7,790 bases of DNA from Deltaproteobacteria bacterium (GTDB taxonomy: Bacteria > Desulfobacterota > Anaeroferrophillalia > Anaeroferrophillales > Tharpellaceae): NCBI GenBank assembly GCA_030640695.1, contig DAOWIX010000062.1, positions 1-7,790 on the forward strand. Direction: 5' to 3'. The notes under the pieces were generated by a model, which saw nothing but the letters and a program-made list of their open reading frames with translations, was not told the DNA's origin and ran no database searches. The translations under genes were made by a program, and so were the position numbers. Positions 1 to 6,941 of this stretch are shown piece by piece. Position 1 is the stretch's first letter, and every line of letters starts with the position of its first letter.

Positions 1-405
1 AAGGAACTTGGCCGCTACCGACAGATTATTGCGAAGATTCCCCCTTCGATACTTATGGGATTTGAGGATCCGGAAGCCGTCTTTGCCGCTTTTCTCGATT
101 TCCTCCATGCTCAAGCTTTAGCTGATGTCGGGGCCCAGGTAGTTATGCGTCGACAGTTGCAATTTATCAAAAAACCAGTGCCTTTAAGGGCCAGCGATTT
201 CACCTTTCGTTTTAACTTTACTACGATTGCCGAAGCTGAAATTTTTCTGGACTATCTTTTGATGCAGAGAACCTATCCGCTCCGGGTTGAGCGTCTGAAA
301 TTAAATGCCGATCAGGGCCTAAGAGGGGTTTCCGGGGAGCTCTCTGTAAGTTTAATGATTCCGGACAAACTTCTTCTGGCTGAACATCTGACAGGAGAAG
401 AGTAG
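1..405 (+). CDS. PilO/GspM/MshJ-like inner-membrane alignment protein, 3' part only
   Basis: The reading frame is open from base 1, so this is the C-terminal part (about 134 codons) of a gene starting upstream; the ATG at 55 is internal and not a credible start. Proteins of the PilO/GspM/MshJ group are bitopic inner-membrane proteins whose periplasmic ferredoxin-like domain helps align the platform with the secretin. What is visible is a mixed alpha/beta segment ending in a strand pattern typical of that fold, TYPLRVERLKL, then a short turn and a hydrophobic strand (ELSVSLMI). The N-terminal membrane anchor would lie outside the window. It stops one base before the ATG of the next gene, as expected for an operon of pilus alignment genes. 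Assignment rests mainly on position and fold pattern; it could equally be named PilO-like or GspM-like. Confidence 0.62.
   Translation, partial: KELGRYRQIIAKIPPSILMGFEDPEAVFAAFLDFLHAQALADVGAQVVMRRQLQFIKKPVPLRASDFTFRFNFTTIAEAEIFLDYLLMQRTYPLRVERLKLNADQGLRGVSGELSVSLMIPDKLLLAEHLTGEE
393..397 (+). promoter_or_regulatory. Ribosome binding site of the PilP/MshK-like gene
   Basis: AGGAG lies nine bases before the ATG at 407, inside the last codons of the upstream gene. It supports 407 as the start and implies that both genes are on one mRNA. Confidence 0.7.
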
Positions 406-406
406 G

Positions 407-1081
407 ATGCGTCATGGATCTCTTCTGCCCTCTCTGCTCTTTTGTGGTGGGGCTGTCATTTTCGTGGTTCTGATCAATCTCTATCTGGTTCAGCCCCGCC
501 TTGCTCTGCAGCTTGTAGCTCCCGAACCTCTGCCCAGTATCGAACAGATGCCGTCACCTCCGCCCAGCAAACAGGTGGCGACAACCATGGATCTGATCAA
601 AAAGATGGCGGCTGACAAAAGTCAATCGAAAGAGGTTTTTGTGCCACGACAGATTTCTCGTAATCCTTTTCTTGATTTGGCGGTGCTCAAAAAAAAAGAG
701 TATATGGTGGTCGAGCCTGTGCCTGATGCTGAGGCCGAGAAAGCCTTTCTGCCTCAGGTGCAGATGGTGATGATTGGTGAGTATCAAAAGAGTGCTTTGC
801 TCGATGATGTGCTGGTGGCGGAAGGCGATCTTTTCAAGGGCTATCGTGTCTCCCGTATTACCGATACGGGGGTCAGCTTGCGGAGTTTGGGGAAAACTGT
901 TATGGTGCCTCTTGGTGTTTATACGTCTGCTGCATTGCCGCAACCGGTCAAAAATAGAGCTGTGCAAGCCAAGCCCGAAAATGTGGCTCCGGTAAAACAG
1001 AAAGCTATTCTTGATGAACTTCTTCGCCGTCTGGAACCACTCCTGAAAACGGATGAAAAAAGTGTGAAAAATGATAAATAG
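407..1081 (+). CDS. PilP/GspC/MshK-like periplasmic linker protein
   Basis: A 224-residue bitopic protein. Residues about 6-27 form one hydrophobic membrane segment near the N-terminus. A Pro/Lys-rich linker follows, then an NPF motif at residues 86-88 and a small beta domain at about 115-171. That domain has the pattern seen in PilP and the GspC homology region: MVMIGEY, then a stretch with ALLDD, EGD and GYRV, ending in MVPLGVY. In type IV pilus and type II secretion systems this domain contacts the N-terminal domains of the secretin and couples it to the inner-membrane complex. Residues 180-224 are a charged tail with a predicted helix (LDELLRRLEPLLK) in place of the PDZ domain of many GspC proteins. 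It lies between an alignment gene and the secretin gene, the place of mshK. The family is fairly secure; the exact name is not. Confidence 0.72.
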   Translation: MRHGSLLPSLLFCGGAVIFVVLINLYLVQPRLALQLVAPEPLPSIEQMPSPPPSKQVATTMDLIKKMAADKSQSKEVFVPRQISRNPFLDLAVLKKKEYMVVEPVPDAEAEKAFLPQVQMVMIGEYQKSALLDDVLVAEGDLFKGYRVSRITDTGVSLRSLGKTVMVPLGVYTSAALPQPVKNRAVQAKPENVAPVKQKAILDELLRRLEPLLKTDEKSVKNDK

Positions 1082-2621
1082 AGTCGAGAGGATGCCGGTG
1101 TTTAAAATTTTACTCGTCATGAGCTTTTTTATGAGCCTGCTTCTGCCCGGTTGTTTTGCGGTGGCCCCCCCGACCGCAAAAATTAGTGGCCCGACTCCGG
1201 CGGTTCCGCGCTTGCCTTATGGGGGCACTCGTTCGGGGTCGGGTTATCAGCGTTCTCCGGTACATCTGCCTCCATTGGCACAACTGACCCCCGAGGCGGC
1301 AGTGGCCGGTGAACTTCCTTTTGAAAAGATGCTTTTTTCCCTCTCTACCAGGGGCGCTCCACTTGAGGGTGTGCTCTTTGGTCTGGCTCGTGAATCCGGC
1401 CTCAACCTGGTGCTTGGTAAAGGCGTTGACCGGGGTCATCCGGTTTCTGTTGAATTTAATGATCTCTCTCTGCGTCAGGCCCTGTCGTTAATTCTCGATT
1501 CCTGTGAAAATTTTTATACGATCAAACAGAATATCCTCTCGGTCAAAGCTTTTGAGACCCGGATTTTTAATTTTGATTACAGCCTGGTTTCCAATAGTGG
1601 TGAGAGCGGAGGTGGCAGCTCCGGTGGTAACAGTGGCCCCGGCGGGTCGACCGGCGGGGCCGGTGGTTTCGAAATATCGACTGAAGCAAATGAAGAGTAT
1701 TTGCAAGTCTGGGAAACAATTGAAGAAGCTCTGGGCGCTGGTTCCGGCGGCAGTTCCGGGGAGGGGGCGCTACTCTCACCTGATGCTCGGGTTGAGATCA
1801 ACCCCATGGGCGGTCTCATTGTTATTACTGATCGCCGCGAGAACCTGGCTTTGGTTGAACGTTACCTCGATATCCTCCAGCAGGCGTTGCGCCGGCAGGT
1901 GATAATTGAAGCAAAAATCATTCAGGTCTCTTTAAGTAGTGGTTTTGAGTATGGAATCGACTGGAATTTGCTGGCCAATGACTTTATAAAAAACGGCACC
2001 CTCTCCGTAGCTACCAATTTTGCCAGCGGGGCGACCGGACTCAATGTTGAATATAAGGGTGATCCCACCCGCACTAATGTTCTTGATGGGGTGCTTGATG
2101 CTCTGGCGACCCAGGGTAATGTCAAGGTTCTCTCGTCACCGCGTATAAGTGTTCTCAATAACCAGTCGGCAGTGATTACGGTCGGGCGTCAGATTCCTTA
2201 TTTGCAGTGGCAAGCCCAAAGCAGTGAAGATGAACAGACCGTCATTGTCCCCGAAGTGGTGACTGCAAATACTGGTATTTCACTCGGGATTACGCCGCAG
2301 ATCGATGCCGAAGGAGTGATAACCCTGCATATTATCCCGGTGGTTTCGGAACTTGCCGAATATAAAACTTTCAGTTATGACAACAATACCTTTGATGTTC
2401 CGGTTATCAACACGCGGCAGACCGATACCATTGTTCGGGTAAATGACGGTAAAACCATTATCATTGGCGGTCTGATTACCGAGATCGATTCCAATAACAG
2501 CTCTCAGGTACCTGTGATCGGGGATATACCGCTTCTCGGAAACCTCTTTCGTCGTCAAAAAGATCTTGATGAGCGGGTTGAACTGGTCGTCATGTTAACT
2601 CCGACGGTGGTCTCTAAATGA
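1071..2621 (+). CDS. mshL: MshL-like lipoprotein secretin (outer-membrane pore)
   Basis: Up to 516 residues. The N-terminus has a lipoprotein signal with lipobox LPGC (Cys28 from the ATG at 1071). A secretin N-terminal domain follows at about 98-160, then a Gly/Ser-rich linker at about 174-199 and a shorter one near 222-233, a second N domain (about 240-276), and the secretin core from about 277 to the end. The core contains the family signature around 480-495 (VPVIGDIPLLGNLFRR) and a conserved strand with DGKTIIIGGL just before it. Secretins form the multimeric outer-membrane channel through which the pilus passes; the Gly/Ser linkers resemble those of MSHA-type secretins. The ATG at 1071 overlaps the previous gene by 11 bases and has no good ribosome binding site. 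A GTG at 1098 is preceded by GAGAGG with suitable spacing, starts right at the signal peptide, and is the likelier start. The family call is strong. Confidence 0.93.
   Translation: MINRVERMPVFKILLVMSFFMSLLLPGCFAVAPPTAKISGPTPAVPRLPYGGTRSGSGYQRSPVHLPPLAQLTPEAAVAGELPFEKMLFSLSTRGAPLEGVLFGLARESGLNLVLGKGVDRGHPVSVEFNDLSLRQALSLILDSCENFYTIKQNILSVKAFETRIFNFDYSLVSNSGESGGGSSGGNSGPGGSTGGAGGFEISTEANEEYLQVWETIEEALGAGSGGSSGEGALLSPDARVEINPMGGLIVITDRRENLALVERYLDILQQALRRQVIIEAKIIQVSLSSGFEYGIDWNLLANDFIKNGTLSVATNFASGATGLNVEYKGDPTRTNVLDGVLDALATQGNVKVLSSPRISVLNNQSAVITVGRQIPYLQWQAQSSEDEQTVIVPEVVTANTGISLGITPQIDAEGVITLHIIPVVSELAEYKTFSYDNNTFDVPVINTRQTDTIVRVNDGKTIIIGGLITEIDSNNSSQVPVIGDIPLLGNLFRRQKDLDERVELVVMLTPTVVSK
1086..1091 (+). 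promoter_or_regulatory. Probable ribosome binding site favouring a GTG start at 1098 for the secretin
   Basis: GAGAGG ends six bases before the in-frame GTG at 1098. It directly abuts the ATG at 1092, which is too close for use, and lies downstream of the ATG at 1071. Starting at 1098 gives a signal peptide that begins MFKILL and reaches the lipobox Cys after about 18 residues, a normal lipoprotein leader. Confidence 0.5.
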
Positions 2622-3868
2622 GTCTGATTAACGACTATCTTAAAAAGAGCCGGGCCGCCAAAGAGGATCAGTCACCCGCTTTGGCCGGCGTTCCTCCAGT
2701 CATGAAACAGCCTAAGGGAGGGGGGGATACAACACCCAAGGAGAAGAAGGTTTCTCTCAAAACTGTAGTTTTGTTGGTTATTGTTATTTTGGTTGGTATT
2801 GTGGGCTACTATTTAACGATGCCTCCACCCACTTCTTCCCCACAACATCACCCGGATCCGGCAGTGCCCGTTGAAGAAGAACTTGTGAAGCCAGCTGCGC
2901 CGAGAGTGAAAGAGGTTCCGCTCAGAGCTCGGTCGGGGCCGAAACCGCAAACAAAAACTGAAGTTTACGAAAAAAATAACGTTGTCGGAGAGCGTGACAA
3001 ACGTGAATTGCGGCCTGTGGTTTCGCCGTCTTCGATCCAAGAAAAGGAGTTGGCGGAGCCGGCCAAGAAGGTTGCGCCGGTTATCTCGCCCAAACCCGAA
3101 CCAAATCCAACCATTCTGACCTCTGCGACTGACTCCCAAACTGTTGCTTATGAGGAAGGTGAACCTGAGAATATTACCTCCGATCCGGCTGCTGTGAATA
3201 TTAGAACAGTTCCACTCTCTTATGAGAGGGCTGGTCAAGGATTCAAAAAAACGGCTGGAGCCCGAGTGCGGCGCCCGAATCGAAAAGATGATCTTGATCA
3301 TCTTTTTCAGGTTGGGGTTTTGGCTTTGAATTCAGGCAATCGTAGTCGGGCTCTCTACTATTTCAATCAGGTTCTTGATCTCGACTCCAAACATCAGGAT
3401 ACTCTGCTCAACCTGGCGGTTATCAGTTTGGAACAGAATGATTTTGAAAAAGCTGGAAAACTCCTTGAAAAAGCCGGCAATAACGATCCCCATGATGCCC
3501 GGGTCAAGGTCAATCAGGGTTTGATTGCTCTCAAATGTGACAATTATGATAGAGCGCAGAAATTGTTTGCCGATGCTCTTTTGCTTGATCCAGGTTCAAC
3601 CAGTGCTCTTAATAACCTGGCCTGGTTGGCTCAGCATCAAGGAGATAAAGCCGCAGCCCTCTTGTATTACCGTAACCTGGTGGCACTTGATCCCCAGAAC
3701 CTTAAAGCTCTGTTGGCTTACGCTTCTTATTGCGAACGTGAAAAAGATCTCAGTCAGGCTTTGCAATGTTATCAGGATGCTTTGCAGAGTCGATTTTTAG
3801 AAAATAACCAGTCTCTTGAGCGTCGCATCCGTGAACGTATCAAGTTGTTAAGTGATTATGTTGATTAG
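2618..3868 (+). CDS. mshN: MshN-like membrane-anchored TPR protein
   Basis: A 416-residue protein. A short cytoplasmic N-terminus (MSLINDYLKK) resembles the start of MshN and GspB-type proteins. A single membrane segment follows at about residues 49-66, then a long Pro/Lys/Glu-rich linker, probably disordered, to about 225. The C-terminal part is five tandem tetratricopeptide repeats: four exact 34-residue units at 226-259, 260-293, 294-327 and 328-361, and a slightly longer fifth to about 397. The units carry the usual TPR pattern, with Ala at position 20 and mostly Asp-Pro near the end. The TPR domain would lie in the periplasm and probably serves as a scaffold for secretin or pilus assembly. 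The start codon overlaps the secretin stop as ATGA, so the two are translationally coupled. TPR architecture is certain; the MshN name rests on N-terminus, topology and position between secretin and ATPase. Confidence 0.8.
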   Translation: MSLINDYLKKSRAAKEDQSPALAGVPPVMKQPKGGGDTTPKEKKVSLKTVVLLVIVILVGIVGYYLTMPPPTSSPQHHPDPAVPVEEELVKPAAPRVKEVPLRARSGPKPQTKTEVYEKNNVVGERDKRELRPVVSPSSIQEKELAEPAKKVAPVISPKPEPNPTILTSATDSQTVAYEEGEPENITSDPAAVNIRTVPLSYERAGQGFKKTAGARVRRPNRKDDLDHLFQVGVLALNSGNRSRALYYFNQVLDLDSKHQDTLLNLAVISLEQNDFEKAGKLLEKAGNNDPHDARVKVNQGLIALKCDNYDRAQKLFADALLLDPGSTSALNNLAWLAQHQGDKAAALLYYRNLVALDPQNLKALLAYASYCEREKDLSQALQCYQDALQSRFLENNQSLERRIRERIKLLSDYVD

Positions 3869-3891
3869 TACCTTACAGGTTATTTTATTGT

Positions 3892-3919
3892 TTGAAAAAC
3901 AAGAAAATGTTCTGATAAG
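3892..3919 (+). promoter_or_regulatory. Candidate sigma-70-like promoter upstream of mshE
   Basis: TTGAAA (3892-3897, five of six consensus bases) is followed after 16 bases by GATAAG (3914-3919, four of six). It sits in the only sizeable gap within the cluster, so a second transcript covering mshE, mshG and the pilin gene is plausible. The match is moderate and such matches occur by chance in AT-rich gaps. Confidence 0.3.
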
Positions 3920-3956
3920 AGTACTTATTTGCGGGTCGAAAAGACCTCATTTTGGT

Positions 3957-3975
3957 TGCGGGGCTCGCTCCCGCA
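3957..3975 (+). promoter_or_regulatory. Stable hairpin just upstream of the mshE ribosome binding site
   Basis: TGCGGG (3957-3962) pairs perfectly with CCCGCA (3970-3975); a further G-U pair is possible, leaving a loop of five to seven bases. It ends two bases before the AGGA of mshE. There is no immediate T run, so it is not a typical terminator; an effect on mRNA stability or ribosome access is more likely. Confidence 0.5.
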
Positions 3976-3977
3976 TT

Positions 3978-3981
3978 AGGA
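3978..3981 (+). promoter_or_regulatory. Ribosome binding site of mshE
   Basis: AGGA lies ten bases before the ATG at 3992. An in-frame TAG at 3977-3979 excludes any start further upstream, so the short leader before the first MshEN motif is real. Confidence 0.6.
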
Positions 3982-3991
3982 AATTTTTAAA

Positions 3992-5647
3992 ATGCGACGT
4001 TTAGGCGAAGTTTTAACCGAAGAACAGATGGCAACCGAGCAGCAGATCGGGCTCGCTTTAAAGGAGCAGCGCAGTACCGGTGAGCTCTTAGGGAATGTTC
4101 TTTTACGGCTTGGGATTGTTAACCGTAAAGAGCTCTCTCGGGCGGTCGCGATCTCCAATGACCTGCCTTTTGTCGATCTCAAAAGCACCTTTGTTGAACC
4201 GGCTGCCGTCAAGTTGGTGGATAAATCTTTTGCTGAACGTTATCGCTTGATGCCTTTTGCTATTGACGGCGAAAATCTTAAGGTGGCGATGGATAATCCC
4301 AGCGATGTCGTTGCCATTGATGGCCTGCGCCGGGCCGTCAGACGCCCGGTGCTGGTCTATGCCGCTGATCTTGAGTCGGTGATGGAGACGATTGAGTTCC
4401 AGTACGGACTTGGGGCTTCTATTGATGAAGAGGTAAATCGCAATATAGCTGCTGCGTTAAGCGGCGGTGGCGTTGCCGAAGGGGAGGTCGAACCTCCGGT
4501 GATCCGCCTTCTGGAACTTCTTTTTATAAAAGCCATCCGCGACCGGGCCACCGATATCCATTTTAGTCCTGAAGAGATGATTACGCGAATCAGTTTTCGC
4601 GTTGACGGGATCATGCGTGGTGAGTATGTTATGGCCCGGCAGATCCATATCCCCTTAATAACCAGAATTAAAGTTCTATCGGGGATGAATATCGCCGAAA
4701 ATCGCCTGCCTCAGGATGGTAGTATTCAGTTTAAGTTTTCCGGCCGTGGGATCGATATTCGCTCCTCGTTGATCCCGACAAAGCATGGTGAGAATGCGGT
4801 TTTGCGAATTCTCGATAAATCCAGCGTCGCCCAGGGTCTCGAATCCTTAGGTATGAGTAAAGAGCTGCGTTTAAAGATTGAACGTCTGATCCGGATCCCT
4901 TTCGGTATCGTTCTGGCTGCCGGTCCCACAGGTTCAGGTAAGACTACGACTCTCTATGCGATGTTGCGTTTAGTCAACGCCATGGAGAAGAATGTTATGA
5001 CCATCGAGGATCCGATTGAATATCAGATGCCGCTGATCAAGCAGGCTCAAGTTAATAAAAAAATAGATTTCGGTTTTGCCCAGGCGATCCGAACCTTTCT
5101 GCGACAGGACCCCGACATTATTCTGGTCGGCGAGATCCGGGATCTGGAGACTACTGAGATGGCTCTGCAAGCGGCCATGACCGGTCATCTGGTGCTCTCG
5201 ACCATCCATACCAACGATGCTCCATCGACAGTGGCCCGGCTTCTCGATCTCGGCGTCGAACCCTATCTTCTGCCTTCAAGCCTGAAAGCGGTAGTGGCCC
5301 AACGCCTGATTCGTCGTATCTGTACAAACTGCAAAGAGGAGTACCGTCTGAGTCCGGAAGAGATCGAAAGTTACGCTCTTGCTGAGTGGTCGCATGCCTC
5401 AGAGCCTCTCTTTCGTGGTCGGGGATGTGAATTATGTAATGAAAGCGGGTATCATGGCCGCCTTGGAATTTATGAGATCATGACGATCGGTCCCGGTTTA
5501 AGTGACCTGGTGAGTACCAAGGCTTCGATTGAAGCGATCAAAAAACAGGCGATAAGCGAGGGTATGGTGACGATGTTCGAATACGGCCTCGATCAAGTAA
5601 AGGCTGGGGTTACCACAATAGATGAAATTATGCGAGTGACTCAGTAA
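3992..5647 (+). CDS. mshE: MshE-type pilus extension ATPase with c-di-GMP-binding MshEN domain
   Basis: A 551-residue cytoplasmic ATPase of the GspE/PilB/MshE family that powers pilin polymerisation. Residues 3-26 and 32-55 form two 24-residue MshEN motifs with exactly five residues between them, the established cyclic-di-GMP-binding arrangement; the first begins RLG and ends in Gln26. The rest of the T2SSE N-domain runs to about 140. The ATPase core has Walker A GPTGSGKT (311-318, Lys317), the Asp box near 339-341 (EDP), Walker B DIILVGEIRD (375-384, Glu381) and the His box with His399 and His406. A zinc-binding four-Cys module (C444, C447, C479, C482) marks extension-type ATPases rather than PilT. 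All catalytic motifs are intact and the length is normal. The stop codon overlaps the mshG start by one base, so the two are coupled. The ATPase family is certain and the MshE subtype very likely. Confidence 0.95.
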   Translation: MRRLGEVLTEEQMATEQQIGLALKEQRSTGELLGNVLLRLGIVNRKELSRAVAISNDLPFVDLKSTFVEPAAVKLVDKSFAERYRLMPFAIDGENLKVAMDNPSDVVAIDGLRRAVRRPVLVYAADLESVMETIEFQYGLGASIDEEVNRNIAAALSGGGVAEGEVEPPVIRLLELLFIKAIRDRATDIHFSPEEMITRISFRVDGIMRGEYVMARQIHIPLITRIKVLSGMNIAENRLPQDGSIQFKFSGRGIDIRSSLIPTKHGENAVLRILDKSSVAQGLESLGMSKELRLKIERLIRIPFGIVLAAGPTGSGKTTTLYAMLRLVNAMEKNVMTIEDPIEYQMPLIKQAQVNKKIDFGFAQAIRTFLRQDPDIILVGEIRDLETTEMALQAAMTGHLVLSTIHTNDAPSTVARLLDLGVEPYLLPSSLKAVVAQRLIRRICTNCKEEYRLSPEEIESYALAEWSHASEPLFRGRGCELCNESGYHGRLGIYEIMTIGPGLSDLVSTKASIEAIKKQAISEGMVTMFEYGLDQVKAGVTTIDEIMRVTQ

Positions 5648-6885
5648 TGCCCGAGTTTGCCTATAAAGCGGCTGGTGCCGACGGCTCCATTATTAAAGGT
5701 AGCCTGGTTGCCCACGACGAGGCCCAACTTGCGGCTCGCCTCAGTGCCGAAGGTCTGTTTCTGATCGAAGCGCGTCAGGATAAGTTAAAGCAGCTCTTAA
5801 ACCGCCTTGATGATTTTGCCGTTGGTAGTCTGACCCGTCGCGATCTCATAGAATTTTGTAACAATCTTGCGGTGATGCTCAAAGCCGGAGTGCCTCTGGT
5901 CCGGAGTCTCGATGAATTGGGCAGTGACAGTGAGAATAAAATTTTAAGAAAGGCCTTAAAAAAAATTGTCGCCGGCATCATGGGTGGTGATAGTTTTTCG
6001 CAGGCCTTGACGAAGACGGGCTCATTTCCAAAACTCTTTGTCAGTCTGGTTGAAATTGGCGAAGAGTCGGGAAACCTCGATCGCACCCTTTCCGATATGG
6101 CGATTCACTATAAAAAGATCGACGTTCTCATTCGTAATGTCCGTAAAGCTCTGATCTATCCATGTTTTATTATGGTTGCTTTGCTTCTGGCAGCTTATGT
6201 TTTTCTAGCCAAAGTTTTTCCGCCCCTTTTTGAACTCTTAGAGCAGTTTGAGGTGCCGCTACCGACGGTTACCAAGGTTATTATGGCAATCTCGGAATCA
6301 TTTAAAGCCAGTGGTCACTGGTATGGTCTGGGAATTGTTCTCTTTATTATCTTCTTTATTGCCATGCGCAGCCGCGATGAGACTAAGCGCTACCTCGACT
6401 GGCTTGAATTTAATCTGCCTCCTTTGGGAAAACTTTTTATCCAGATGCGGATGGCTTTTTTCATGCGCTATATGGCGCTGATCAGCAATGCCGGCATCGA
6501 TCTCATCCGGGGCATTAAAATGTCGCTGTTATCGATCAATAATATAGTCTTTCAAGAGACTATGGAACGGGCCCGGCAGAAGATTATTGAGGGCTCACTT
6601 TTCTCCGATGCCTTGCGTGAAAGTCGTTATGTGCCGCGTATGACGATTCGCATGATTGCCGTTGGTGAGGAGTCGGGAACCCTGCCCGAACAGATGAACC
6701 TGGTTGCCGAATACTATAGTGAAGACCTTGAACGCAAAATTGCCACCGCTTTGGCCATGCTTGAGCCGCTTTTGCTTTTTGCCATGGGTGGTCTCGCTCT
6801 GGCTCTGGTCATGGGTATCCTCTTGCCGCTCTACAACCTGGTCTCCGAACTCTCAAGTTCGGTCGGTTCGGGTGGCGGTATGTGA
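5647..6885 (+). CDS. mshG: MshG/GspF/PilC-type inner-membrane platform protein
   Basis: A 412-residue polytopic protein, the usual length for the family. It starts with the typical MPEFAYKA strand and a small N-terminal domain. Two homologous GspF cytoplasmic helical domains follow at about residues 68-167 and 270-368, each with the EIGEESG or VGEESG element characteristic of the repeat. Membrane segments lie at about 169-196, 225-241 and 371-400. GspF-type platforms sit at the centre of the inner-membrane complex and transmit ATPase motion to pilin insertion. The TAATG junction with mshE implies coupled translation of two directly interacting proteins. The C-terminus is a short Ser/Gly-rich tail after the last membrane segment. 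No frame damage is seen. Family call is certain; MshG is chosen over PilC or GspF because of the neighbours. Confidence 0.93.
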   Translation: MPEFAYKAAGADGSIIKGSLVAHDEAQLAARLSAEGLFLIEARQDKLKQLLNRLDDFAVGSLTRRDLIEFCNNLAVMLKAGVPLVRSLDELGSDSENKILRKALKKIVAGIMGGDSFSQALTKTGSFPKLFVSLVEIGEESGNLDRTLSDMAIHYKKIDVLIRNVRKALIYPCFIMVALLLAAYVFLAKVFPPLFELLEQFEVPLPTVTKVIMAISESFKASGHWYGLGIVLFIIFFIAMRSRDETKRYLDWLEFNLPPLGKLFIQMRMAFFMRYMALISNAGIDLIRGIKMSLLSINNIVFQETMERARQKIIEGSLFSDALRESRYVPRMTIRMIAVGEESGTLPEQMNLVAEYYSEDLERKIATALAMLEPLLLFAMGGLALALVMGILLPLYNLVSELSSSVGSGGGM

Positions 6886-6941
6886 TTGAGTGAAAACAAC
6901 TTATCTGTTTGGTTCCGGCTCTGACTAGTTAGGTTAAAGAA

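Noticed and set aside
554..1120. 188-codon open frame on the minus strand
   Set aside because: It lies wholly opposite the PilP/MshK-like gene and the secretin start, has no recognisable domain, and the plus-strand proteins clearly match known families.
1593..1667. Gly/Ser-coding low-complexity stretch as a possible insertion in the secretin
   Set aside because: Gly/Ser-rich linkers between N-domains are usual in MshL-type secretins and the frame is intact.
6909..6926. Possible sigma-54 promoter before the pilin gene
   Set aside because: A TGG is present, but the required GC ten bases after the GG is GA, and the -24 box lacks the GGCAC pattern.
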